A DNA stretch of 5,321 nt from NCBI GenBank assembly GCA_947505885.1, contig CANNMN010000096.1, positions 1-5,321 on the forward strand, given 5' to 3'. The notes under the pieces were generated by a model. That model did not search any database and was not told the DNA's origin. It saw nothing but the letters and a program-made list of their open reading frames with translations. Each line of letters opens with the position of its first letter. The stretch's first letter is position 1. Positions 1 through 5,321 of this stretch are shown in pieces. Source of the stretch: Rickettsiales bacterium. GTDB taxonomy: Bacteria > Pseudomonadota > Alphaproteobacteria > Rickettsiales > UBA1997. The position numbers were made by a program, and so were the translations under genes.

Positions 1-340
1 CGAAGATTTCCGCGAAGCCGCTAAAATCTTGCAAGGAAAGCACATCGCAAAAAATATAAAATTGGCGATGGTTGTTCCAGGATCTGGTTTGGTGAAAGAA
101 CAAGCCGAAAATGAAGGATTGCACAAAATCTTCACCGCAGCAGGTTTTGAATGGCGCGAACCAGGATGCTCAATGTGTCTCGCCATGAATGCTGACAAAC
201 TAGAATTTGGCGAACGCTGCGCCTCAACCTCCAATCGTAACTTTGAAGGTCGTCAAGGCCGTGGAGGAAGAACTCACCTAATGAGCCCGGCAATGGCTGC
301 AGCTGCTGCGATTGCTGGTCACTTGGTTGATATTCGGTAA
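1..340 (+). CDS. leuC: 3-isopropylmalate dehydratase large subunit, C-terminal part (5' end outside window)
   Basis: The reading frame is open from base 2 and gives about 112 codons before a TAA stop at 338-340; a full LeuC is about 465 residues, so only the last quarter is visible. With LeuD, LeuC isomerises 2-isopropylmalate to 3-isopropylmalate in leucine synthesis, using a [4Fe-4S] cluster in the cytoplasm. Two of the three cluster cysteines are visible in the [10 protein letters not shown] motif (codons at 167-169 and 176-178); the third should lie upstream of the window. The following [20 protein letters not shown] segment and the [13 protein letters not shown] ending are nearly invariant in bacterial LeuC. 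A TTG at 29-31 is an internal leucine codon, not a start, because family-like sequence (EDFREAAKI) continues upstream of it. The protein ends at VDIR, as LeuC normally does. leuD does not follow; cysS does. Identification is very secure and the gene looks intact here. Confidence 0.97.
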   Translation, partial: EDFREAAKILQGKHIAKNIKLAMVVPGSGLVKEQAENEGLHKIFTAAGFEWREPGCSMCLAMNADKLEFGERCASTSNRNFEGRQGRGGRTHLMSPAMAAAAAIAGHLVDIR

Positions 341-352
341 TCTTAACAAACG

Positions 353-411
353 ATGAGTTCGCCTGGATCCCAACTTTTATAAGGATCCAAAAAAACTTTA
401 AACAAACTCAT
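353..411. repeat. Two nested inverted repeats between leuC and cysS, reaching the cysS start codon
   Basis: Seen directly: the inner arms are TGGATCC (364-370) and GGATCCA (383-389), a perfect 7-bp repeat around a 12-base loop. The outer arms are ATGAGTT (353-359) and AACTCAT (405-411), also perfect over 7 bp; the right arm includes the first two bases of the cysS ATG (410-412). The inner hairpin is followed by an A-run, not a T-run, so it is not a normal intrinsic terminator for leuC. The only Shine-Dalgarno-like string, TAAGGA (380-385), lies in the inner hairpin and is too far (24 bases) from the ATG to act normally. A role in controlling cysS translation is inference; chance is possible for 7-bp arms. 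Confidence 0.45.
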
Positions 412-1768
412 GCAGATTCATCTATTCAACACCCTAACTCATAAAGAAGAACCAATCACAACTTTGGAGCCTGGCCACTTGAAGATGTATGTCTGTGGCC
501 CAACGGTTTATGATCGCCCACATATCGGCAACGCGCGCTCAGCAGTAATTTACGATCTTCTTTTTCGCTTCGCCCGCGTTGTTTTTCCAAAAGTAACTTA
601 CGTGCGCAATATTACCGACGTTGATGACAAGATTAACAAAGCAGCGAAAGAGCAGAAGATTTCGATCCAAGAATTAACTCGAACAATCACCGATTTTTTT
701 CATGCCGACATCGGCGCGCTAAATGTCTTGCGCCCTACTCATGAACCACGCGCGACTGAGAACATTGCGGAAATAATTACGATGATTGAAAAGTTGATCG
801 CCAATGGAAATGCCTACGTAAATAAAGGTCACGTTTTGTTCAATGTTAGCTCTTACGCTGACTACGGTAAACTTGCTAATCGCCAACTCGACGAGATGAT
901 CGCCGGCTCGCGAATCGAAGTTGCTGATTACAAAAATGATCCCCTCGATTTTGTTTTGTGGAAACCAGCTGACGATGAAGATGATATTTCGAGCGTTTTT
1001 CAAAGCCCGTGGGGAGATAAGAACAATTGGGGTCGCCCAGGCTGGCACATTGAATGCTCGGCGATGAGTTCAAAATATTTGGGCACAGATTTCGACATTC
1101 ACGGCGGCGGCGCAGATTTACAATTTCCGCATCACGAGAATGAAATTGCACAAAGCCGCTGCGCAACTCCCGGATCGCATTACGCTAGATTCTGGGTTCA
1201 TAACGGATTTCTCACCGTAAATGGCGAGAAGATGAGTAAGTCGCTAAAAAATTTTATTACCGTGCGCGACCTTTTAGATCAAGGCGTTTCAGGTGTCACA
1301 ATTCGTTACCTTCTTCTCTCTTCGCACTATCGCAAACCGCTAGACTTCACGCAAAAAGCACTTGATGACGCAAAATATTCATTAGAAAAATTTCACGAAA
1401 CCATCGCGCCTGATTTTAACCCGAACCTGTCTAATGGCGTTCCATCAATTATCTTAACTCACCTTGCCGAAGACTTAAACATGTCGAAAGTAATCGCCGA
1501 GTTACATCAAATGTCGAAGAAAGGTGAGAAGGCAGAGCTCACTGCAACCCTTGATTTTCTTGGTCTCTACGACCCAAACTTTTTATCTCGCAAAGTAAAA
1601 AATTTTTCCGTCGATGAATCTTTTATCAGCGAACAAATCGCTCTTCGCCTAATCGCCAAGCAAGAAAAAAATTTCGCCGAGGCCGACAGAATCAGAAAAT
1701 CTTTACTTGAAAAAGGTGTTAGCCTTGAAGATGTTTCTGGCGGAAAAACAATCTGGAAATCGACTTAA
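410..1768 (+). CDS. cysS: Cysteinyl-tRNA synthetase
   Basis: This class I aminoacyl-tRNA synthetase (452 residues, against 461 in E. coli) attaches cysteine to tRNA-Cys in the cytoplasm. The N-terminal Rossmann domain carries the HIGH-type motif as HIGN (residues 38-41) and the KMSKS loop at 274-278 (bases 1229-1243). The expected zinc ligands that read the cysteine thiol are present: Cys29 (YVCGPTVY), Cys216 (WHIECSAMS), and His241 and Glu245 in the FPHHENEIAQS motif. YVRNITDVDDKIN (64-76) is another family hallmark. The C-terminal part is a helical anticodon-binding region ending in EDVSGGKTIWK, also typical. The ATG at 410 is chosen because MQIHLFNTLT aligns with the family N-terminus and an in-frame TAA at 380-382 leaves no other standard start upstream. 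No clear ribosome binding site precedes it. It appears to be first in a cysS-gmk-glyA unit; whether leuC reads through into it cannot be told. All key residues are intact. Confidence 0.97.
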   Translation: MQIHLFNTLTHKEEPITTLEPGHLKMYVCGPTVYDRPHIGNARSAVIYDLLFRFARVVFPKVTYVRNITDVDDKINKAAKEQKISIQELTRTITDFFHADIGALNVLRPTHEPRATENIAEIITMIEKLIANGNAYVNKGHVLFNVSSYADYGKLANRQLDEMIAGSRIEVADYKNDPLDFVLWKPADDEDDISSVFQSPWGDKNNWGRPGWHIECSAMSSKYLGTDFDIHGGGADLQFPHHENEIAQSRCATPGSHYARFWVHNGFLTVNGEKMSKSLKNFITVRDLLDQGVSGVTIRYLLLSSHYRKPLDFTQKALDDAKYSLEKFHETIAPDFNPNLSNGVPSIILTHLAEDLNMSKVIAELHQMSKKGEKAELTATLDFLGLYDPNFLSRKVKNFSVDESFISEQIALRLIAKQEKNFAEADRIRKSLLEKGVSLEDVSGGKTIWKST

Positions 1769-2395
1769 ATGTTCATCAATCACAATCCATTTTTAATCAT
1801 TCTTTCTTCTCCATCTGGAGCTGGCAAATCAACGCTTTCGAGAATGATTATTCAGAATGATCAATTAATTCGCCTTTCAATTTCTGCGACAACTCGTTCG
1901 CAAAGACCTCAAGAAATTCACGGCCAACATTATTTCTTCGTTGATCAGAATGAGTTTGAGCGCATGCAAAAAAATTCTGAATTCATCGAAAGTGCCGAAG
2001 TATTTAGTAACAAATATGGCACACCAAAAAAGATGGTTGATGAAGAGTTGCGCAATGGCAACTGTGTGCTTTTCGACATTGACTGGCAAGGTGCGAGGCA
2101 AATTAAAGAAAAGTTTGATGTTGATTCTGTTGTCTCGATTTTCATTGTTCCGCCCTCAATGCAAGAACTCGAAAGACGCCTTCGTGCCCGCGCGCAAGAC
2201 AAGGAGGAAGTCGTTCAAAATCGCATGAAAGAAGCGCGTGCCGAAATCAGTCACTACGAAGAATATGACTTCATTTTAGTGAATGACGATCTTAACAACA
2301 CTTATCAAAAAATCCGCGCCATCATTGAAGCCAAGCGTGTAGCAAGGCAAAGCAAAAGCGATATCGGGGCATTAATTAAACAATTCGAAACATGA
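1769..2395 (+). CDS. gmk: Guanylate kinase
   Basis: Guanylate kinase phosphorylates GMP or dGMP with ATP to make GDP or dGDP, an essential cytoplasmic step of nucleotide supply. The protein has 208 residues, the normal family length. The P-loop is SPSGAGKST (residues 14-22). The GMP-binding region includes [19 protein letters not shown] (39-57) and the acidic/tyrosine segment [16 protein letters not shown] (71-86). DIDWQGA (103-109) is the conserved strand after the GMP-binding part. The lid region contains [17 protein letters not shown] (137-153), and LVND (170-173) is the late conserved motif. The ATG sits immediately after the cysS TAA stop (TAAATG), so translation is probably coupled to cysS; no strong Shine-Dalgarno sequence is seen, only GGAA about 11 bases upstream. 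Its last bases overlap the glyA start. No missing catalytic residue was noticed. rpoZ, a common gmk partner in other bacteria, does not follow. Confidence 0.97.
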   Translation: MFINHNPFLIILSSPSGAGKSTLSRMIIQNDQLIRLSISATTRSQRPQEIHGQHYFFVDQNEFERMQKNSEFIESAEVFSNKYGTPKKMVDEELRNGNCVLFDIDWQGARQIKEKFDVDSVVSIFIVPPSMQELERRLRARAQDKEEVVQNRMKEARAEISHYEEYDFILVNDDLNNTYQKIRAIIEAKRVARQSKSDIGALIKQFET

Positions 2396-3672
2396 CATCT
2401 TCTACTTCATCCTTCAATTCATCTTTGGGCGATTCCGATAAGGAAATTTTTTCATCAATCGAAAAAGAAACTGATCGCCAAAAATATCAAATCGAATTAA
2501 TCGCTTCTGAAAATATTGTGAGTCGCGCGGTTTTAGAGGCGCAAGGCTCTGTCTTCACAAATAAATATGCAGAAGGTTATCCAGCTAAGCGTTACTACGG
2601 CGGCTGTGAATTTTCGGATGAAGTTGAGCAAGCAGCGATTGATCGTTTGTGCCAACTGTTCGGCGCAAAATTTGCAAATGTGCAACCTCACTCTGGAGCA
2701 AGCGCAAATCTTGCAGTTTACTTAGCGCTGCTTCAACCAGGCGACACTATTCTTGGCATGTCTCTAGCGGCCGGAGGACACTTAACTCACGGCGCACAAC
2801 GCACGATTTCTGGGATGTGGCTAAAACCAATTCAATATGGAATTCGTTTGGATGACGGCCTCATCGATTACGACCAAGCCGAAGCTCTCGCCCGCGAACA
2901 TAAACCCAAACTAATCATCGCCGGAATTTCTTCTTATCCGCGCATTGTTGACTGGGCACGCTTCAGAAAAATTGCTGACGAAGTTGGTGCGCTTTTGATG
3001 GTCGACATGGCGCATGTTGCTGGCTTAGTTGCCGCCGGAATTTATCCATCTCCAATTGGCATTGCTGACATCGTAACTTCAACAACTCACAAAACTTTGC
3101 GCGGCCCTCGTGGTGGCGTAATTTTGACGAATAACGAAGAGCTGGCAAAGAAAATTAATTCTGCCGTTTTTCCTGGTTTGCAAGGTGGGCCTTTGATGCA
3201 TGTGATCGCTGCTAAAGCCGTTGCCTTCGGGGAAGCACTTCGTCCAGAATTTAAAATTTATGCGAAACAAGTTGTCACCAATGCAGAAGTTTTATCCGCG
3301 GTTTTGGTTAAACGTGGATTAAAAATTACTACCGGCGGAACTGATTGCCATTTAATGGTTGTTGATCTCACGCCGCTTGAAACTCTCACCGGAAAAGAAG
3401 CTGAAAAAGTTTTGGAACGCGCAGGTTTAACCTGTAATAAAAATGCGATTCCGAATGATCCGCGCTCACCTTTCGTAACTTCTGGTTTGCGTTTTGGAAC
3501 TGCAGCAGGAACCACTCGCGGCTTCAAAGAAAAAGAATTTGACCGCATCGGAAACATGATTTGCGACGTACTTGAAGGCTTCGTGAAAAATGGAGAAGAT
3601 GGCAACAAGGCCCTGGAAGAAAAAGTGAAAGTTGAAGTTGCAACTCTCTGTAAAGCATTCCCGATTTACTAA
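2392..3672 (+). CDS. glyA: Serine hydroxymethyltransferase
   Basis: GlyA is a PLP enzyme that interconverts serine plus tetrahydrofolate with glycine plus 5,10-methylene-tetrahydrofolate, the main one-carbon source for purines, thymidylate and methionine. It has 426 residues, against 417 in E. coli. The Schiff-base lysine is Lys234 in [12 protein letters not shown] (codon 3091-3093). Other expected active-site residues are Ser39 in LIASEN, Tyr59 and Glu61 in NKYAEGYP, Tyr69 in RYYGG, His130 in GGHLTHG, Asp205 and His208 in VDMAHVAG, and Arg367 in TSGLRFGT, which should bind the substrate carboxylate. The usual GTPA after that Arg reads GTAA here, a mild change. The first eight residues are Ser/Thr-rich and variable in the family. 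The start is fixed by the four-base ATGA overlap (2392-2395) with the gmk stop, suggesting coupled translation; no purine-rich ribosome binding site is evident. The protein ends in KAFPIY, typical of alphaproteobacterial GlyA. A terminator-like hairpin follows. Confidence 0.98.
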   Translation: MTSSTSSFNSSLGDSDKEIFSSIEKETDRQKYQIELIASENIVSRAVLEAQGSVFTNKYAEGYPAKRYYGGCEFSDEVEQAAIDRLCQLFGAKFANVQPHSGASANLAVYLALLQPGDTILGMSLAAGGHLTHGAQRTISGMWLKPIQYGIRLDDGLIDYDQAEALAREHKPKLIIAGISSYPRIVDWARFRKIADEVGALLMVDMAHVAGLVAAGIYPSPIGIADIVTSTTHKTLRGPRGGVILTNNEELAKKINSAVFPGLQGGPLMHVIAAKAVAFGEALRPEFKIYAKQVVTNAEVLSAVLVKRGLKITTGGTDCHLMVVDLTPLETLTGKEAEKVLERAGLTCNKNAIPNDPRSPFVTSGLRFGTAAGTTRGFKEKEFDRIGNMICDVLEGFVKNGEDGNKALEEKVKVEVATLCKAFPIY

Positions 3673-3691
3673 TAGGCCTCACGCTTTGTAA

Positions 3692-3777
3692 ATAATCGCC
3701 GCTTACTTGCAGTTGTAACTGACGCAATTTTCACAAAAATCTTACTGATGAATAGTAGGATTTTATTTGGCGATTAT
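3692..3777 (+). other. Possible folded RNA element after glyA: outer stem enclosing two hairpins
   Basis: Seen directly: ATAATCGCC (3692-3700) and GGCGATTAT (3769-3777) are perfect 9-bp inverted arms, extendable by a G-U pair (3701/3768). They enclose a weaker hairpin made from TTGC (3707-3710) with GCAA (3724-3727) plus AGTT/AACT inside it (3711-3720), and a stronger hairpin at 3736-3764. Together they could form a compact three-way junction of about 86 nt. The two wobble pairs (3701/3768 and 3742/3758) are G-U only in + strand RNA, favouring folding of a glyA-direction transcript. It could be the 3' UTR of the cysS-gmk-glyA message, a small RNA, or a remnant of a palindromic repeat element. 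I do not recognise a known RNA family, and no function is claimed. Confidence 0.35.
3736..3768 (+). terminator. Likely intrinsic terminator for the cysS-gmk-glyA unit
   Basis: AAAATCTTACT (3736-3746) pairs with AGTAGGATTTT (3754-3764) over 11 bp with one U-G wobble, around a 7-base loop. The 3' arm runs into TTTTATTT (3761-3768), a usable U-tract. It lies 63 bases after the glyA stop. The core is GC-poor, so strength is uncertain. Read on the minus strand, the wobble becomes an A-C mismatch but a T5 run follows, so it might also stop coaE transcripts, less efficiently. Confidence 0.55.
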
Positions 3778-3815
3778 GCCTTGATCGCTCATTATAAAAA
3801 CTTTGATTAGTTTAT

Positions 3816-3886
3816 TTTCTGCTCAGAAATTCGCGAGCAAGAAAATCTTGCTGCACTTATTTGGTTTCGACTTCGCTCAAGCAGAA
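3816..3886. repeat. Cluster of inverted repeats just beyond the coaE stop
   Basis: Seen directly: a perfect 7-bp hairpin AGCAAGA-AAA-TCTTGCT (3836-3852); outer arms TTCTGCT (3817-3823) and AGCAGAA (3880-3886), perfect over 7 bp; and a competing short palindrome TTTCTG-CT-CAGAAA (3816-3829). The region starts 7 bases past the coaE stop codon in the direction of coaE transcription. It may stabilise or end the coaE message, but no T-run follows the hairpins on either strand, so a standard intrinsic terminator is not supported. The string TTTCGACTTCGCTCAA (3865-3880) resembles short interspersed repeats of the GAGCGAAGTCGAAG type that I recall from other genomes; that likeness is from memory only. 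Confidence 0.4.
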
Positions 3887-3892
3887 TTAGCT

Positions 3893-4522
3893 TTATTTCC
3901 AAACCTTACGCGGCTTACGCAACTCAGAAATAATACTCTTCACTCGTCTTGCAACATCGCCCTTCGATCCACCACTGTTAATTACAAAAGCCGCCTTCTT
4001 TTCCCTCTCTGCATCAGAGATTTGCTTCGCGCAGATTTGATTAAAAATTTTGACGTTTGCACTTTCTAAACGCGCAAGAAAACGTTTTTTACGAATGGCG
4101 ATGGGAGCGCTAATAGCGATGACGTAATCACATCTGTAATGACCAGTTTCAAGAAGTAGAGGAATATTTAAAACTGCGATTTCTTTTTTTTCTTCACTCG
4201 CTTTTTTCAAAAATTTTTGACAGCTTGATCTCACCTCTGGATGCAAAATCTTCTCAAGAATTTTTAATTTTTCTTTATCGGCAAAAACTATTTTTCCTAA
4301 AATTTTTCTGTCGATTTTTTTCTCAACAAAACTTTCCGGAAAATTTTTTTTAACTGCGTCGATCGTTGATTGATCAAGCTCAAGCAAGCGATGAACTTCT
4401 TTATCTGCATCAAAAATAACCGCGCCATTCTTGGCAAAAACTTCGGAAACGAAATTTTTGCCCGAAGCAATACCGCCAGTTAGGCCGATTATTTTAATTC
4501 TGGGGGAAGTGTTACCTGACAA
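3893..4522 (-). CDS. coaE: Dephospho-CoA kinase
   Basis: CoaE phosphorylates the ribose 3'-OH of dephospho-CoA with ATP, the last step of coenzyme A synthesis, in the cytoplasm. The protein has 209 residues, normal for the family. The P-loop is GLTGGIASGKN (residues 13-23), followed by the conserved FDAD (37-40), a CoA-domain helix ending in ILHPEV (92-97), IPLLLETG (120-127), and QISDAEREKKAAFVINSGG (167-185), all in family order. Oddities: residue 23 is Asn where Walker A usually has Ser or Thr, and Asn119 and Asn182 stand where related CoaE proteins often have Asp. The start is a TTG at 4520-4522, inside the end of the mutase gene; an in-frame TAG at 4544-4546 blocks anything further upstream, and no ATG or GTG precedes the P-loop. 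Only a weak GGA lies in front. The 34-base overlap suggests coupled translation with the mutase. The gene is Lys-rich and AT-rich (about 29% GC over 4201-4380). Confidence 0.94.
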   Translation of the reverse strand: MSGNTSPRIKIIGLTGGIASGKNFVSEVFAKNGAVIFDADKEVHRLLELDQSTIDAVKKNFPESFVEKKIDRKILGKIVFADKEKLKILEKILHPEVRSSCQKFLKKASEEKKEIAVLNIPLLLETGHYRCDYVIAISAPIAIRKKRFLARLESANVKIFNQICAKQISDAEREKKAAFVINSGGSKGDVARRVKSIISELRKPRKVWK

Positions 4523-5321
4523 GATTCCAACTGTTTTTTTAGACTATTTTTTAGCTCTTCCAAGCCTTTTTGAGAATCAGCTTCAGCGCGCGAAACTAGC
4601 ACTGACTGGGTGTTAGATGCCCTAATCAACCACCAGCCATTTTTTTCAATCGCTCTAATTCCGTCGACATCGTTAAAAATCACTCCGCTTTTTTGCAGAT
4701 TTTTTTTCAACTCTTCGATTATTTGAAACTTCTTTTCATCAGAACATTCAATTCTGATTTCTGGAGTTGAGAATGTTTGTGGCAGAGCTTTGCGCAAGGT
4801 TGAAAGACTCACCTCAGATTGCTCGACAATATTAATAATCCGAATAGCTGCGTAGAGCGCATCGTCAAAACCATAATATTTATCAGCGAAGAAAATATGA
4901 CCAGACATCTCACCCGCAAGTGGCGCCTTGGTTTCTTTCATTTTTGCTTTGATTAGAGAATGACCTGTTTTCCACATCAATGGAACGCCGCCAGCTTCTT
5001 TAACCTCATCGAACAAAACATTGCTCGCTTTGACATCAGCGATAATTGTTGCACCTGGCTTCTCAACCAAAATTTCGCGCGCAAAAAAAACTAAAAGTTG
5101 GTCGCCCCAAAGAATTTCACCTTCATCATCAACCACGCCGATGCGGTCTCCATCGCCATCAAAAGCGATGCCGAGATCACAAGATTCTTCACGAACTGTT
5201 TTGATTAAATCTTGTAGATTGCTTGGAACTGTAGGGTCTGGATGATGATTTGGGAAAGTTCCGTCAATTTCTTCGAACAACAAAATATGCTCGGCATAAA
5301 TTCTTTTGCTGATTTGCTTCA
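4489..5321 (-). CDS. Phosphomannomutase/phosphoglucomutase (ManB/AlgC/PgmG type), C-terminal part (5' end outside window)
   Basis: This alpha-D-phosphohexomutase interconverts 1- and 6-phosphates of mannose or glucose, feeding nucleotide sugars for polysaccharide and lipopolysaccharide synthesis. About 276 codons are visible against roughly 460 in the family, so the N-terminal domain with the phosphoserine loop lies off the right edge. The frame continues through 5284-5319 with no stop, so the TTG at 5281-5283 is an internal leucine. The metal-binding loop of domain 2 is DGDGDR (5143-5160). The sugar-binding loop of domain 3 is GEMSGH (visible codons 136-141), followed by FFADKYYGFDDALYA. The phosphate-binding loop of domain 4 is RASNTQ (visible codons 233-238). 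PNHHPDPTVPSNLQDL and the DVKASNVLFDEV segment match the bifunctional PMM/PGM proteins of alphaproteobacteria. Sequence alone does not settle whether mannose, glucose or both are substrates, so no symbol is given. The stop (4489-4491) lies within coaE. Confidence 0.95.
   Translation of the reverse strand, partial: KQISKRIYAEHILLFEEIDGTFPNHHPDPTVPSNLQDLIKTVREESCDLGIAFDGDGDRIGVVDDEGEILWGDQLLVFFAREILVEKPGATIIADVKASNVLFDEVKEAGGVPLMWKTGHSLIKAKMKETKAPLAGEMSGHIFFADKYYGFDDALYAAIRIINIVEQSEVSLSTLRKALPQTFSTPEIRIECSDEKKFQIIEELKKNLQKSGVIFNDVDGIRAIEKNGWWLIRASNTQSVLVSRAEADSQKGLEELKNSLKKQLESCQVTLPPELK

Noticed and set aside
378..383. Possible -10 box TATAAG for a cysS promoter
   Set aside because: The nearest good -35 match, TTAACA at 343-348, is 29 bases away, too far for a standard sigma-70 promoter.
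364..389. leuC intrinsic terminator
   Set aside because: The TGGATCC/GGATCCA hairpin is followed by A residues on the plus strand, and on the minus strand no T-run follows it either.
719..1048. Open frame of about 109 codons on the minus strand inside cysS
   Set aside because: It is fully antisense to strongly conserved CysRS coding sequence, and its protein shows no recognisable family features.
1941..2228. Second plus-strand frame of 95 codons within gmk
   Set aside because: It is an out-of-frame shadow of the conserved guanylate kinase reading frame.
3258..3608. Open frame of 116 codons on the minus strand inside glyA
   Set aside because: It is antisense to conserved glyA sequence (residues about 290-405), and no domain or start signal is seen.
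3791..3796. Perfect -10 box (TATAAT) on the minus strand that could drive an antisense RNA into glyA
   Set aside because: No -35-like hexamer lies 16-18 bases upstream, and the surroundings are AT-rich, so chance is likely.
3803..4069. Open frame of 88 codons on the plus strand across the gap and the 3' end of coaE
   Set aside because: Two thirds of it is antisense to conserved coaE sequence, it has no ribosome binding site, and the gap part is full of inverted repeats.
1..5321. Undescribed biological system, mobile element or CRISPR array
   Set aside because: Nearly all sequence is accounted for by six known housekeeping genes; no spaced direct repeats, transposase, toxin-antitoxin or phage-like genes were seen.

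Overview
This is an ordinary housekeeping stretch of a moderately AT-rich bacterial chromosome, most likely from an alphaproteobacterium. I base that on remembered family consensus, not on a search. The cysteinyl-tRNA synthetase, guanylate kinase, serine hydroxymethyltransferase and phosphohexomutase all carry wording typical of alphaproteobacterial versions, for example [32 protein letters not shown] and GIAFDGDGDRIG. The genes are tightly packed. I see no mobile element, CRISPR array, tRNA or rRNA, and no unknown gene system.

Layout: (1) bases 1-340 hold the 3' end of leuC (isopropylmalate isomerase large subunit). (2) A 69-base gap holds two nested inverted repeats, and the outer one runs into the cysS start codon. 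(3) cysS, gmk and glyA follow on the + strand as a tight block: the gmk start codon directly follows the cysS stop, and gmk and glyA share an ATGA overlap. (4) A 220-base non-coding gap (3673-3892) separates glyA from the convergent minus-strand genes. It holds several inverted repeats, including a terminator-like hairpin inside a larger stem that could close a three-way junction. (5) On the minus strand, a phosphomannomutase/phosphoglucomutase gene cut by the right edge of the window runs into coaE (dephospho-CoA kinase). coaE appears to start at a TTG codon 34 bases inside the end of the mutase gene.

The products serve separate core functions: leucine synthesis, charging of tRNA-Cys, GMP to GDP, serine/glycine and one-carbon folate, hexose-phosphate isomerisation and the last step of coenzyme A synthesis. 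The cysS-gmk-glyA grouping looks like co-transcription of growth-linked genes rather than one pathway. The points most worth a second look are the folded region after glyA, the inverted repeats at the cysS start, and an asparagine where the CoaE P-loop normally has serine or threonine.
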